DNA of 62,224 nucleotides from Streptomyces sp. CBMA123 (GCF_014596465.1 NZ_MECK01000157.1:1-62224); one strand, 5' to 3'. Counted from the first letter of the stretch, positions 44,876 to 53,651 are shown. Program-made: numbers and translations. Notes: generated from the sequence alone by a model not told the origin.

Positions 44876-45561
44876 GCGCCGAACGGACGGCGCGGACGGC
44901 GCAGATCGCGCGGGCCGGGACGAACAGGACCGACGGGATGAGCCTGCGCGTCCTGCGGGTCGGCCTGGACGCGCTCCTGGTCGAGCTGGACGGCGCCGAC
45001 GAGACGACCGCCTTCCACGCCGAACTCCGGCGCCGACGCGCGGCGTCCGAACTCCCGGCCGTCACCGAGGTGGTACCCGCCGAACGGAGCGTGCTGCTCG
45101 ACGGCGTGGCCGATCCCGACGCCCTGGCCGCCGAACTGGCCGGCTGGCGCATCCCGCCGCTACGGGCGGGCGCCGACCAGACCGTGACCATCCCGGTGCG
45201 CTACGACGGTGCCGACGTGGCGGAGGTCGCCGCACTGTGGGGTGTCGCCGAGGACGAGGTCGCGCGCATCCACTCCGGGACCGAGTTCCGCGTCGCCTTC
45301 AGCGGCTTCGCCCCCGGCTTCGGCTATCTGACCGGCCTGCCCGAGCACTACCGGGTGCCCCGCCGGGCCGTCCCCCGCCCCGCCGTCCCGGCCGGGGCGA
45401 TCGCCCTCGCCGGGCCGTACACCGGCGTCTACCCGCGCTCGTCCCCGGGCGGGTGGCAGCTGATCGGGCGCACCGACGCCGTGCTGTGGGACCCGTCCCG
45501 GGAACCCGCGGCCCTGTTCAGCCCGGGGACCCGGGTCCGGTTCGTGATCGAGGAAGCCTGA
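44872..45561 (+). CDS. pxpB: 5-oxoprolinase subunit PxpB
   Basis: About 229 residues (GTG at 44872, coupled to pxpA) or 207 (ATG at 44938, MSLRVLRVG); the first 22 residues are low-complexity, so the shorter form is quite possible. FSGFAPGFGYLTGLPEHY and SPGGWQLIGRT are the cyclophilin-like/allophanate hydrolase subunit 1 motifs. Works as a complex with PxpC. Confidence 0.92.
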   Translation: MSAERTARTAQIARAGTNRTDGMSLRVLRVGLDALLVELDGADETTAFHAELRRRRAASELPAVTEVVPAERSVLLDGVADPDALAAELAGWRIPPLRAGADQTVTIPVRYDGADVAEVAALWGVAEDEVARIHSGTEFRVAFSGFAPGFGYLTGLPEHYRVPRRAVPRPAVPAGAIALAGPYTGVYPRSSPGGWQLIGRTDAVLWDPSREPAALFSPGTRVRFVIEEA

Positions 45562-45668
45562 CCGCTGAGCCCGACCGCCCAAGCCCGACCGCCCAAGCCC
45601 GAACGAGGAAGCCCGACCGGGAAAACCCGACGCGAAGAGCCCGACCGAGGAAGCGTGATCGAGGGAAC
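45562..45668 (+). repeat. Degenerate tandem repeat between pxpB and pxpC
   Basis: About seven copies of an AGCCCGACCG(CCCA/AGGA)-type unit of 12-17 bases fill the gap. In the frame of the overlapping reading it would encode Arg/Pro-rich sequence. It probably arose by slippage and may alter coupling of pxpC translation. Confidence 0.7.
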
Positions 45669-46529
45669 ATGACCGTCACCATCACCAGTTCCGGCCTGCT
45701 GACGACCGTCCAGGACCTCGGCCGGCCCGGGCACGCGCACCTGGGCGTGCCACGCTCCGGCGCGCTCGACCAGCCCGCCCACCGGCTCGCCAACCACCTG
45801 GTCGGCAACCCCTCGACGGCGGCCACCCTGGAGACCACCGTGCTCGGCTGCTCGGTGCGCGTGGACCGCGCGGTGACGGTGGCCGTGACCGGCGCACCCT
45901 GCGCCGTACGGGTCGACGGGCGGCCCGCCGCCTGGTCCGCCCCGGTGCGGCTGCCCGCCGGGGCGCTGTTGGAGGTGGGCCCCGCGACGCGGGGTGTGCG
46001 CAGCTACGTCGCCTTCGCGGGTGGGATCGCCGCCGCACCCGTCCTCGGCAGCCGCTCGACCGATCTGCTCTCGGGGCTGGGCCCCGCTCCCGTGGCCCCC
46101 GGGGACGCGCTGCCGCTCGGCGATCCGGTCGGCCCGGCCGCCGGGGCGGACGTGGTGCCGACGCCCGCGCCGCCGGACCCGCTGCTCCTGCCGGTGCTGT
46201 TCGGCCCGCGCGACGACTGGTTCACCACCCGCTCGCTCGCCGTCCTCACCGGCTCCGGCTACCGCGTCTCCCCCACCAGCAACCGGATCGGCCTGCGCCT
46301 GGACGGCCCGCCCCTGGAGCGCGCCCGCGAGGGCGAACTCCCCAGCGAGGGCATGGTCCTGGGCGCGGTCCAGGTCCCGCCCGACGGCCGCCCGGTGGTC
46401 TTCCTCGCCGACCACCCCACCACCGGCGGCTACCCCGTCATCGGCGTCGTCCCCGTCACCGCCCTCCCCGCCGTCGCCCAGGCCGCCCCGGGCACCCCGG
46501 TCCGCTTCACCCCGATGCGACGGCGCTGA
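45669..46529 (+). CDS. pxpC: 5-oxoprolinase subunit PxpC
   Basis: A 286-residue protein of the biotin-dependent carboxyltransferase-like (allophanate hydrolase subunit 2) family. TTVQDLGRPGHAHLGVP, TSNRIGLRLDGPPL, PSEGMVLGAVQVPPDG and LADHPTTGGYPVIG are the family's conserved blocks. The ATG follows GAGGGA. Completes the enzyme complex. Confidence 0.94.
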   Translation: MTVTITSSGLLTTVQDLGRPGHAHLGVPRSGALDQPAHRLANHLVGNPSTAATLETTVLGCSVRVDRAVTVAVTGAPCAVRVDGRPAAWSAPVRLPAGALLEVGPATRGVRSYVAFAGGIAAAPVLGSRSTDLLSGLGPAPVAPGDALPLGDPVGPAAGADVVPTPAPPDPLLLPVLFGPRDDWFTTRSLAVLTGSGYRVSPTSNRIGLRLDGPPLERAREGELPSEGMVLGAVQVPPDGRPVVFLADHPTTGGYPVIGVVPVTALPAVAQAAPGTPVRFTPMRRR

Positions 46530-46534
46530 GTCCG

Positions 46535-46792
46535 CTACTTCCGGCGGGTGAGCCTGGTCTCCGCCTTGAGGAGCAGCGGCATCAGGGCGTAGACGACGAC
46601 GGGGACGACGAGGGCGGTCATGACCAGCGTGCGCAGGGCCAGCGGCAGGTTGCCGAGGTAGGGGCCGAGGAGGAGGAAGGCGGTGGTGATGGTCGGGTAG
46701 ACGGCGAGCCAGGTGAGCAGGGCACGGCGGTGGACCGACGGGGCGGCGGGCGTCACGGCGGGTGCGGCTGGGGCGATGGTGTCGGTGGTCAT
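46535..46792 (-). CDS. Small two-helix membrane protein
   Basis: An 85-residue protein with hydrophobic segments at about residues 26-46 and 52-73 and a basic C-terminus. GGGGAGGA precedes the ATG. It is divergent from a TetR regulator with paired operators between them, so it is the probable target of that repressor. Similar helix pairs occur at the end of some antibiotic-biosynthesis-monooxygenase proteins, but no enzymatic domain is present here. Confidence 0.75.
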   Translation of the reverse strand: MTTDTIAPAAPAVTPAAPSVHRRALLTWLAVYPTITTAFLLLGPYLGNLPLALRTLVMTALVVPVVVYALMPLLLKAETRLTRRK

Positions 46793-46832
46793 GGCGCGGG
46801 TCCTCCCCTTGGCGAGTGGCCGGAGTCCAAAT

Positions 46833-46852
46833 CTCCAACCCTTCGGTTGGAG
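46833..46852. promoter_or_regulatory. TetR operator 1
   Basis: CTCCAACC-CTTC-GGTTGGAG is a perfect 8-bp inverted repeat. It shares its half-site GGTTGGAGTTT with operator 2, 24 bases downstream. Confidence 0.75.
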
Positions 46853-46875
46853 TTTGGCACGCGCGGGGGCGAATG

Positions 46876-46893
46876 TCCAACCGTAGGGTTGGA
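46876..46893. promoter_or_regulatory. TetR operator 2
   Basis: TCCAACC-GTAG-GGTTGGA is a perfect 7-bp inverted repeat ending 21 bases before the tetR start codon. Operators 1 and 2 are 42-43 bases apart centre to centre, about four helical turns. Confidence 0.75.
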
Positions 46894-46914
46894 GTTTTGG
46901 GATATCGTGGGTCC

Positions 46915-47511
46915 ATGGCCTGGGACACCGCACGCACGCAGCAGCTCCTCCTCGACGCCGCGGTCGAGGAGTTCGCCGAGTTCGGCCCGGACGGGGCCCG
47001 GATCGCCCGGGTGGCGACCCGGGCGGGGGTGAACAAGGAGCGGATCTACCAGTACTTCGGCAACAAGGAGCAGCTGTTCTCCGCCGTGCTGACGTCCGAA
47101 CTCGGCAAGCTGGCGGAGGCGGTGCCGCTCGCGCCGACGGCGGGGCTGGACCTCGGCGACTACGCCGGGCGGGTCTTCGACTACCACTCGGCCAATCCGC
47201 ACTTCTCCCGGCTACTGGCCTGGGAGGGCCTGCAACGCGGCACGGCGGCCGAGGAGTTGGCGGCCGGGCCGGAGCGCACCGCGCACTACCGCGAGAAGGT
47301 CGCGGCCGTCGCCGCCGCCCAGCGCAGCGGTGAGGTGGCCGGTGAGGTGGATCCGGCACGGCTGATGTTCGCGGTGATCGGCCTGGTGAACGCCTGGTTC
47401 ACGCTGCCGCAGATGGTCCGCCTGCTGCTCTCCGGCACGGCGGACCACGCGACGGACCGGGCGGCCGTGGTCACCTTCGTCCGTCGCCTGACGAGGCCCG
47501 CGAGCGGCTGA
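46915..47511 (+). CDS. TetR/AcrR family transcriptional regulator
   Basis: A 198-residue repressor. The helix-turn-helix spans LLDAAVEEFAEFGPDGARIARVATRAGVNKERIYQYFGNKEQLF; the C-terminal ligand domain is of the TetR_C type with FAVIGLVNAWFTLPQM. It likely represses itself and the divergent small membrane protein through the two matching palindromes. Confidence 0.92.
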   Translation: MAWDTARTQQLLLDAAVEEFAEFGPDGARIARVATRAGVNKERIYQYFGNKEQLFSAVLTSELGKLAEAVPLAPTAGLDLGDYAGRVFDYHSANPHFSRLLAWEGLQRGTAAEELAAGPERTAHYREKVAAVAAAQRSGEVAGEVDPARLMFAVIGLVNAWFTLPQMVRLLLSGTADHATDRAAVVTFVRRLTRPASG

Positions 47512-47584
47512 GCGACTGCGCGCCTGAACGGCTGAGCAGCTGAGCAACTGAGCAGCCGCGCACGGCCCGCCGACGCGGCCGGAT

Positions 47585-48628
47585 TCAGCGGCGGCGGGCC
47601 GCCTGGGCGGCCTGGCGGGTGCGGCGGACGGCGCGGTGGACGCGCTGGACGGCGATGAAGCGGTTCATCGCGTCGGTCAGGGTGAGCCGGTACTTGAGCC
47701 GCAGCTGGGCGTTGAGGTCGGCGACGTGCTCGGGGCCGATGGCGTGGAGGAGGCGGCTGACGTGCCGCTGGTAGACCTCCCAGTAGTTGCGGTCGCCGTC
47801 CGGGATGGACCAGAAGAACATCGGGATCTCTTCGGTCAGGCAGTTGCGGTCGTAGGCGCGCAGGTACTGCTCGGTGAAGAGCGGCTCGGGGCGGGCGAGC
47901 AGCCACTCGCGGACGAGTTCCATCGAGCGGACCCGGTCGATCAGGCCGCGCGGGTCGGTCTTCTTCTGGGTGATGGACAGGTTGCCGTCCTCGCGGACCC
48001 GCCAGTGGTAGATGGGTTCCGCGAGGACGTCGACCCGGGTGGCGAGGAAGTGGTGGGGGATGCTGACCGGGGCGTCCTCGTAGAGCAGGCCCTCGGGGTA
48101 GCGGATGCCGGCGGCGTCGAAGAAGGAGCGCCGGTAGACCTTGTTCCAGGCGGTGCGGTCGGTGACCAGGGCGGGCAGTTCGCTGACGTGGGTGCGCAGC
48201 CGGGTCTCGCGGAAGGGGCGGCGGTGGGCGTGCGAGGGGGTGAGGCCGGTGGTGCGCAGGCGCATCGCGTTGCCGGCCGCGAAGTCGGAACCGGTCTGGT
48301 CGAGCGTGCTGATCATCAGCTGGTAGGCGTGCGGCGGCAGGGTGTCGTCGCTGTCGACGAAGGTCAGGTACTCGGTGCCGGGGGCGAGGTGGCGCCAGCC
48401 GGTGTTGCGGGCGGCGCCGAGGCCCTTGTTCTCCTGCTGGACCAGCCGGAAGCGCTGGTCCCGGGCGGCGTACGCCTTGGCGAGGACGGGGCCGTCGTCG
48501 GTCGAGCCGTCGTCGACCATGACGCACTCGAAGTCCTCGAAGGTCTGGGCCGCGATCGAGTCCAGGCACTCCCCGAGGTAGCGCTCGACGTTGTAGATCG
48601 GGACCACCACGGACAGGCGCGGAGCCAT
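47585..48628 (-). CDS. Family 2 glycosyltransferase
   Basis: A 347-residue GT-A enzyme. The N-terminus MAPRLSVVVPIYNVERYLGECLDSI, the acidic VMVDDGSTDDG and the metal motif FVDSDDTLPP are typical. The C-terminal helical region (RLKYRLTLTDAMNRFIAVQRVHRAVR) is like teichoic or polysaccharide transferases. The ATG at 48628 starts the conserved sequence; the reading frame stays open far upstream without similarity. No polymer-biosynthesis neighbours are present. Confidence 0.88.
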   Translation of the reverse strand: MAPRLSVVVPIYNVERYLGECLDSIAAQTFEDFECVMVDDGSTDDGPVLAKAYAARDQRFRLVQQENKGLGAARNTGWRHLAPGTEYLTFVDSDDTLPPHAYQLMISTLDQTGSDFAAGNAMRLRTTGLTPSHAHRRPFRETRLRTHVSELPALVTDRTAWNKVYRRSFFDAAGIRYPEGLLYEDAPVSIPHHFLATRVDVLAEPIYHWRVREDGNLSITQKKTDPRGLIDRVRSMELVREWLLARPEPLFTEQYLRAYDRNCLTEEIPMFFWSIPDGDRNYWEVYQRHVSRLLHAIGPEHVADLNAQLRLKYRLTLTDAMNRFIAVQRVHRAVRRTRQAAQAARRR

Positions 48629-48840
48629 CGAACGACCTTTCGCTCTGGAGCGGACGGGCCGGTCGGCCGGTCGGCCGCCGGTAGCCGGCGGAGCTCCGAG
48701 CCTAGCGACCGCGCGCCCGTCGCGGGCGAACAACGGGTGGCGGCGAGTCTTCGGTTCGGTGGGGCAGGTGTGGCAGGTGCGCCCGGCGCCAACGGCCGTG
48801 ACGGGCAGACGCGGCGGGAACACGGGGGAACACTGGGGAT

Positions 48841-48870
48841 GGCCCCGGACCGCCCGACCGGTCCGGGGCC
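48841..48870 (-). terminator. Terminator hairpin of sodF
   Basis: GGCCCCGGACC and GGTCCGGGGCC (11-bp perfect arms, 8-base loop) begin 18 bases after the sodF stop. Confidence 0.7.
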
Positions 48871-48888
48871 TTCCCGCTCGGCCTACAC

Positions 48889-49491
48889 TCAGACGCTCTT
48901 CACGGCGGCGAAGCGGGAGGAGACGTCCTGCCAGTTGACGACGTCCCACAGACGGGTGACGTAGTCCGGGCGGACGTTGCGGTACTGCAGGTAGTACGCG
49001 TGCTCCCAGGCGTCGAAGGCCAGCAGCGGGGTGGTGTTCTGCCCCACGTTGCCGTGGTGGTCGTAGACCTGCTCGACGATCAGGCGCTGCCCGAGCGGCT
49101 CCCAGGAGAGGATGCCCCAACCGGAGCCCTGGACACCGGTGGTGGCGGTGGTGAGCTGCTTCTTGAAGGCCTCGAAGCTGCCGAAGTGCTCGGTGATGGC
49201 GTCGGCCAGCTCGCCCTCGGGGCGGTCGCCGCCCTCCGGGGAGAGGTTCTGCCAGAACAGCGAGTGCAGCACGTGGCCGGAGAGGTGGAAGGCGAAGGTC
49301 TTCTGCAGGCCGACCAGGCCGCCGAACTGCTCCTTGTCGCGCGCCTCGGCGAGCTGCTCCAGGGTGTCGTTCGCGCCCTTGACGTACGCGGCGTGGTGCT
49401 TGGAGTGGTGCAGCTCCAGGATCTCGGCGGACATGGCCCGCTCGAGCGCGGAGTAGTCGTACGGCAGGTCGGGAAGGTTGTAGGTGCCCAT
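48889..49491 (-). CDS. sodF: Iron superoxide dismutase
   Basis: A 200-residue Fe/Mn-type SOD. Metal ligands are the His in [12 protein letters not shown], the His in [13 protein letters not shown] and the Asp and His in [12 protein letters not shown]. Streptomycetes carry SodF as an alternative to nickel SodN; SodF is repressed by Nur when nickel is available. The upstream region contains a good Nur-box match (49549-49565). Confidence 0.95.
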   Translation of the reverse strand: MGTYNLPDLPYDYSALERAMSAEILELHHSKHHAAYVKGANDTLEQLAEARDKEQFGGLVGLQKTFAFHLSGHVLHSLFWQNLSPEGGDRPEGELADAITEHFGSFEAFKKQLTTATTGVQGSGWGILSWEPLGQRLIVEQVYDHHGNVGQNTTPLLAFDAWEHAYYLQYRNVRPDYVTRLWDVVNWQDVSSRFAAVKSV

Positions 49492-49548
49492 CAGGACACG
49501 GCCCCTTTCGGCGGGTTGAGCGTTGACGATCGTGCCGGGACAACACTA

Positions 49549-49565
49549 TTGCGCATGAGTTGCAG
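49549..49565. promoter_or_regulatory. Nur (nickel) box upstream of sodF
   Basis: TTGCGC-ATGAG-TTGCAG matches the Nur-box pattern tTGCaa-N5-ttGCAA in spacing and in the invariant TGC/GCA cores. It lies 58 bases upstream of the sodF start codon, consistent with overlap of the promoter. Confidence 0.65.
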
Positions 49566-49648
49566 GAACGAAGCATGGGCTCCTGCTTATTCCTCACACT
49601 CCGTCGGGCACAATGGCCACCCGAACATGTAATGACTGATGAGGGTGA

Positions 49649-50710
49649 GTGACCATGACAGGGGCGCCTCCGGTGGTGCTGGGCATCGAGTCCTCCTGCG
49701 ACGAGACCGGCGCGGGCCTGGTCCGGGACGGCGTGCTGCTCGGGCAGGCGGTGGCCTCCTCGATGGACGAACACGCCCGCTACGGCGGGGTGGTGCCGGA
49801 GATCGCCGCCCGGGCGCACGTCCACGCGATGGCCCCGGTGGTGCGGGAGGCCCTGGACCGGGCCGGACTGACCCTCGGTGACATCGGGGCCGTCGCCGTC
49901 ACCACCGGCCCGGGGCTGGCCGGCGCCCTCCAGATCGGGGTGGCCGCCGCCAAGGCGTACTCCTTCTCGCTCGGCGTCCCGCTGTACGGGGTGCACCACC
50001 TCGCCGGGCACGTCGCCGCCGCGACCCTCGACGGCGGGCCGCTGCCGGACCCGTGCGTCGTACTGATCGTCTCCGGCGGGCACACCTCGCTGCTGCTGGT
50101 CCGCGACCTCGCCCGGGACCCGATCGTCCACCTCGGCGACACCCTGGACGACGCGGCCGGCGAGTGCTTCGACAAGGTCGCCCGGATCCTCGGGCTGCCC
50201 TACCCCGGCGGACCCGCCGTCGACCGCGCCGCCCGGGCCGGCGACCCGACGGCCGTCCGACTGCCGCGCCCGCTGACCGGGCCGCGGGACGACCCGTACG
50301 CCTTCTCCTTCTCCGGCCTCAAGACCGCCGCCGCCCGCTGGGTCGAGGCCCAGGCGGAGCCGCACGTCCCCGACGCGGCCGCCGCCCTCCAGGAGGCGAT
50401 CGCGGACGTGCTCACCCAGAAGGCGGTGCGGGCCTGCACCGACCACGGGATCGGCACCCTGGTGGTGGTCGGCGGGGTCGCCGCCAACTCCCGGGTCCGG
50501 GCGCTCGCCGAGCAGCGCTGCGCCGCGGCCGGCGTCACCCTGCGGGTGCCGCCACTGCGGCTGTGCACGGACAACGGGGCGATGGTCGCGGCCATCGGCG
50601 ACCTGCTGGTCCGGGCGGGGGCCGAACCGGCGCCGGCGGACGTGTCGGTGGACCCGTCGGCGCCGCTGGAGTTCGCGGCGCTCGCGCCCCGGGCGAGGCG
50701 CGCCGCCTGA
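49649..50710 (+). CDS. tsaD: tRNA N6-adenosine threonylcarbamoyltransferase
   Basis: A 353-residue Kae1/TsaD protein needed for t6A37 in ANN-decoding tRNAs. [32 protein letters not shown] (metal His residues), [11 protein letters not shown] and the late [10 protein letters not shown] are the family motifs. Start is GTG 49649 or ATG 49655 (GTG ACC ATG); the spacing to GAGGG favours the ATG. TsaB and TsaE are not in the window. Confidence 0.95.
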   Translation: MTMTGAPPVVLGIESSCDETGAGLVRDGVLLGQAVASSMDEHARYGGVVPEIAARAHVHAMAPVVREALDRAGLTLGDIGAVAVTTGPGLAGALQIGVAAAKAYSFSLGVPLYGVHHLAGHVAAATLDGGPLPDPCVVLIVSGGHTSLLLVRDLARDPIVHLGDTLDDAAGECFDKVARILGLPYPGGPAVDRAARAGDPTAVRLPRPLTGPRDDPYAFSFSGLKTAAARWVEAQAEPHVPDAAAALQEAIADVLTQKAVRACTDHGIGTLVVVGGVAANSRVRALAEQRCAAAGVTLRVPPLRLCTDNGAMVAAIGDLLVRAGAEPAPADVSVDPSAPLEFAALAPRARRAA

Positions 50711-50729
50711 CGGACCGCCAAGGCGGCGC
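50700..50729 (+). terminator. Hairpin at the end of tsaD
   Basis: GCGCCGCC and GGCGGCGC (8 bp) span the stop codon and 3' flank, with a 14-base loop. Confidence 0.4.
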
Positions 50730-50822
50730 ACCACCCGGCCGACTGACAAAAGGAACGGGAAAGGCACGGTTCGGTCTCGTCGGCCGGAAGCCCGGCTCCG
50801 GGTCTTCCCTTTACCTGAATGA

Positions 50823-50845
50823 GTGTGCCATTTTACATGTCACAC
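50823..50845. promoter_or_regulatory. Possible operator upstream of the collagenase gene
   Basis: GTGTGCCAT-TTTAC-ATGTCACAC is an inverted repeat with 9-bp arms and one mismatch, in an AT-rich patch 64 bases before the collagenase start. Its GTGTG/CACAC ends recall CRP/FNR-type sites, but the spacing is not diagnostic. Confidence 0.45.
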
Positions 50846-50908
50846 ATCAGGCTCCGTCCGTGCGCCCCAACCGCACGGCCCCCTCACGGTCCCGGAGGCC
50901 CCCACCCC

Positions 50909-53161
50909 ATGCGTCCCTTCCGGATAGCGAAGGCGAACGCGCGCAGACTCCCTGCGCTCGGCGCCGCCCTGTTCCTCTCAGTCGGACTGTTCACCCCACA
51001 GGCGCACGCGGCCGACCGCCCGTCGACGCCGACACCGCATGCGGGCAGGCCGGTGGCCCCGCACGCGATCCCGGTGCCGAAGTCGCCCGACACCCCCCGG
51101 GACCCCCGCCCGCTCGCCGCCGAGAGCCAGGGCAAGCCCACCGCCCCGGCGGCGGGCAGCACCCTCGGCACCGCCCGGACGGCGCGGCAGCTGACCGCCT
51201 GCGACACCACCGGGTTCACCGGCAAGTCCGGCGCCGCACTGGTCCAGCAGGTCGAGTCGGCCGGCCTCGACTGCGTCAACACCCTCTTCACGCTCACCGG
51301 CAACGATGCCAAGGGCGCCTTCGACGAGGCCCAGATGGTCACCGTCGCCAACGCCCTGCGCGACACCGCCGCCGGCTACCCCGGCGACAACTCCACCTCC
51401 GCCGGGCAGTTGGTGCTGTTCCTGCGCGCCGGCTACTACGTCCAGTGGAACAACGCCGACGCCGTCGGCCCGTACGGCACCGGCCTGCGAAGCGCGATCC
51501 GCGGCGCGCTGGACGCCTTCTTCGCCGCCCCGCACAGCAAGGACGTCACCGAGGCCAACGGCGCCACTCTCGCCGAGGCCGTCACGCTGATCGACAGCGC
51601 CCGGGAGAACGCCCGCTACACCGGCGTGGTCAAGCGCCTGCTCGGCGACTACACCGGCGGGTGGACCGGATCGATGGCCGCGGCCGTCGGCAACACCGCG
51701 ACCGTCATCGAACGCGGCTTCGAGCTCCCCGAGTTCACCGCCGCCCTCCAGGCCGACCCGTCCTTCGCCACCACCATGGCCTCCTTCGTCACCCGCAACA
51801 GCGCCCAGCTCACCGGCTCCGACCCGGTGACCAGGATCGGCATCCAGATCGGCAACCTGGTCGCCTCCGACGGGCTCCGGGCGCAGGGCCGGCCGATCGT
51901 CAAGGACCTGGTCAACCGCTACCCGCTGGTCGGCGCCACCGGTCCGCTCACCATGAACCTGCTCTGGTTCGCGGAGAACAAGGACGCCGGCAACTGCTCC
52001 TACTACGGGACCTGCGACGTACCCGCCAAGCTCGTCCCGCTGGTGCTCACGAGCGACCACACCTGCAACCCGAACCTGCGCATCCGCTCACAGAGCATGA
52101 CCGCCCGGCAGAACACCGACACCTGCACCAGCCTGGTCAACCAGGACGCGTTCTTCCACCGGGTGGTCAAGGACAACGGCCCGGTCGCCGACGACCGCAA
52201 CACCGCCCTGGAGGTGGTCGTCTTCGACGACTACTACAACTACAGCCTCTACGCCTGGGAGATGTACCACATCGCCGTCGACAACGGCGGCATGTACGAG
52301 GAGGGCAACCCGGCCGCACCCGGCAACCAGGCCCGCTTCATCGCCCACCAGGCCGACTGGCTGCGCCCCGGCTTCCAGATCTGGAACCTCAACCACGAGT
52401 ACACCCACTACCTCGACGGCCGCTACGACATGTACGGCGACTTCGAGGCGGGCATGACCACCCCGACCATCTGGTGGGTCGAAGGCCTGGCCGAGTACGT
52501 CTCCTACGGCTACCGGGGCGTCCACTACGACGACGCCGTCACCCAGGCCGGCAAGGGCACCTACCCGCTGAGCGCCCTCTTCGACTCCACCTACGACAAC
52601 GCCGACTCCACCCGGGTCTACAACTGGGGCTACCTGGCGGTGCGTTACATGCTCCAGTCGCACCCCCAGGACGTCGACGCGCTGCTCGCCGAGTACCGCG
52701 CCGGCGACTGGAACGGCGCCCGCACCCTGCTCAAGACCACCATCGGCACCCGCTACGACGCCGACTTCGCGACCTGGCTCAAGGCCTGCGCCGCCGACAA
52801 CTGCGGCACCCCGCCCACCGACCAGGCCCCGCTGTGCACCGCCGCCGACACCCGGCAGTACGACAAGAACTGCCGCCGCGACGGCGTCGCCGCCACCACC
52901 GGCGACTACGGCTACAGCTTCCTGTACCTGCCGGCCGGCGTGCGGCAGCTGACCATCACCACCAGCGGCGGCACCGGCAACGCCGACCTGTACTACAACG
53001 GGCCGACCTGGGCCACCACGTCGTCCTACCAGGCGAAGTCCACCAACCCCGGCAACGGCGAGACCCTGACCATCAGCAACCCGCCGTCCGGCTGGGTCTA
53101 CTTCAGCCTCCACGCCCAGCAGGGCTTCGGCGGCGTGACCGTCACCACCACCTACAGCTGA
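50909..53161 (+). CDS. Secreted M9 family collagenase
   Basis: A 750-residue exported metalloprotease. A signal peptide (about residues 1-35, ending AHA) precedes the M9N activator region (ARTARQLTACDTTGFTGKSG onwards) and the peptidase domain. The zinc site is LNHEYTHYLDG (HExxH) with the distal Glu in WWVEGLAEYVSYGYRG. The C-terminal 110 residues form a PPC-type domain (TGNADLYYNGPTW). Cys pairs in the linker probably form disulfides. The ATG at 50909 follows CGGAGG; an upstream ATG at 50819 lies in the promoter palindrome region. Confidence 0.93.
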   Translation: MRPFRIAKANARRLPALGAALFLSVGLFTPQAHAADRPSTPTPHAGRPVAPHAIPVPKSPDTPRDPRPLAAESQGKPTAPAAGSTLGTARTARQLTACDTTGFTGKSGAALVQQVESAGLDCVNTLFTLTGNDAKGAFDEAQMVTVANALRDTAAGYPGDNSTSAGQLVLFLRAGYYVQWNNADAVGPYGTGLRSAIRGALDAFFAAPHSKDVTEANGATLAEAVTLIDSARENARYTGVVKRLLGDYTGGWTGSMAAAVGNTATVIERGFELPEFTAALQADPSFATTMASFVTRNSAQLTGSDPVTRIGIQIGNLVASDGLRAQGRPIVKDLVNRYPLVGATGPLTMNLLWFAENKDAGNCSYYGTCDVPAKLVPLVLTSDHTCNPNLRIRSQSMTARQNTDTCTSLVNQDAFFHRVVKDNGPVADDRNTALEVVVFDDYYNYSLYAWEMYHIAVDNGGMYEEGNPAAPGNQARFIAHQADWLRPGFQIWNLNHEYTHYLDGRYDMYGDFEAGMTTPTIWWVEGLAEYVSYGYRGVHYDDAVTQAGKGTYPLSALFDSTYDNADSTRVYNWGYLAVRYMLQSHPQDVDALLAEYRAGDWNGARTLLKTTIGTRYDADFATWLKACAADNCGTPPTDQAPLCTAADTRQYDKNCRRDGVAATTGDYGYSFLYLPAGVRQLTITTSGGTGNADLYYNGPTWATTSSYQAKSTNPGNGETLTISNPPSGWVYFSLHAQQGFGGVTVTTTYS

Positions 53162-53178
53162 CCGCTCCCGCACCCACC

Positions 53179-53208
53179 GGAGGGTCCCGCGTCCACGCGG
53201 GGCCCTCC
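53179..53208 (+). terminator. Terminator of the collagenase gene
   Basis: GGAGGGTCCCGCG pairs with CGCGGGGCCCTCC (13 bp, one G-U) around a TCCA loop, 17 bases after the stop. Confidence 0.7.
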
Positions 53209-53210
53209 TC

Positions 53211-53268
53211 GCGCGTCCAGAGGCCGTCCACCGCGCGTCCAGGCCGTTCACCGCGCGTTCAGGCCCTC
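53211..53268. repeat. Tandem repeat after the collagenase terminator
   Basis: Three imperfect copies of an 18-base unit, CCGCGCGTCCAGGCCGTT. No coding potential. Confidence 0.6.
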
Positions 53269-53420
53269 ACCTCGGGCCGGGCGGGCGCCCCGGGAACCCC
53301 GGTAAAGACTTCGGAAAATGCGCTGGTAATGACCCATCGGAAAGCCCCCACCGGAAAAGGTTATAACGATTCGCCATTAGAATGGGCCGTCAACAACGCG
53401 TAGAAATCGAACTCCGGTTG

Positions 53421-53505
53421 CCGAAGGGGTATCAGGAACGCGATCCTTCGGTTAAGGTCCTGCCTCAGTTGAAGCCGTTCGGCCTTCCGGACCGGAAAGC
53501 CGAAC
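53421..53505 (+). promoter_or_regulatory. Two stem-loops in the leader of the peptide operon
   Basis: CCGAAGG/CCTTCGG (53421-53451) and the larger 29-base inverted repeat GTTCGGCCTTCCGG-A-CCGGAAAGCCGAAC arms (53477-53505, one mismatch) lie in the roughly 190 bases before the peptide start. They could be regulator binding sites or structured mRNA. The whole 53270-53567 stretch is noticeably AT-richer than its flanks and contains a TAGAAT hexamer (53378-53383) that could be a -10. Confidence 0.5.
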
Positions 53506-53567
53506 CCCACCCGACGGTGCGGCCGACACCCATTCGCCGTACCCGAAATCCCGGAAAGGGGAAAGCC

Positions 53568-53651
53568 ATGAAGATGATCAAGGCGATCGTGAAGAAGTTC
53601 AAGCGTGACGAGGACCTCGCCAACCACGCGTGGATCCTGCACGTCATCTGA
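53568..53651 (+). CDS. Candidate RiPP precursor peptide (27 aa)
   Basis: A 27-residue peptide with a GGAAAGGGGAAAGCC ribosome-binding region. The first half is a basic amphipathic leader (MKMIKAIVKKFKRDEDLA) and the end is a hydrophobic tail NHAWILHVI containing one Trp and two His. Directly downstream come a hairpin, a P450 and a JmjC oxygenase on the same strand, the layout of P450-modified RiPPs in which aromatic and His side chains are cross-linked. An in-frame ATG at 53382 would give an 89-residue form, but it lacks a ribosome-binding site and would run through the leader hairpins. Processing and product are unknown. Confidence 0.65.
   Translation: MKMIKAIVKKFKRDEDLANHAWILHVI

Noticed and set aside
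53382..53651. 89-residue in-frame extension of the candidate precursor
   Set aside because: The upstream ATG has no ribosome-binding site, and the extension runs through two strong stem-loops; the internal ATG at 53568 has a good ribosome-binding site.
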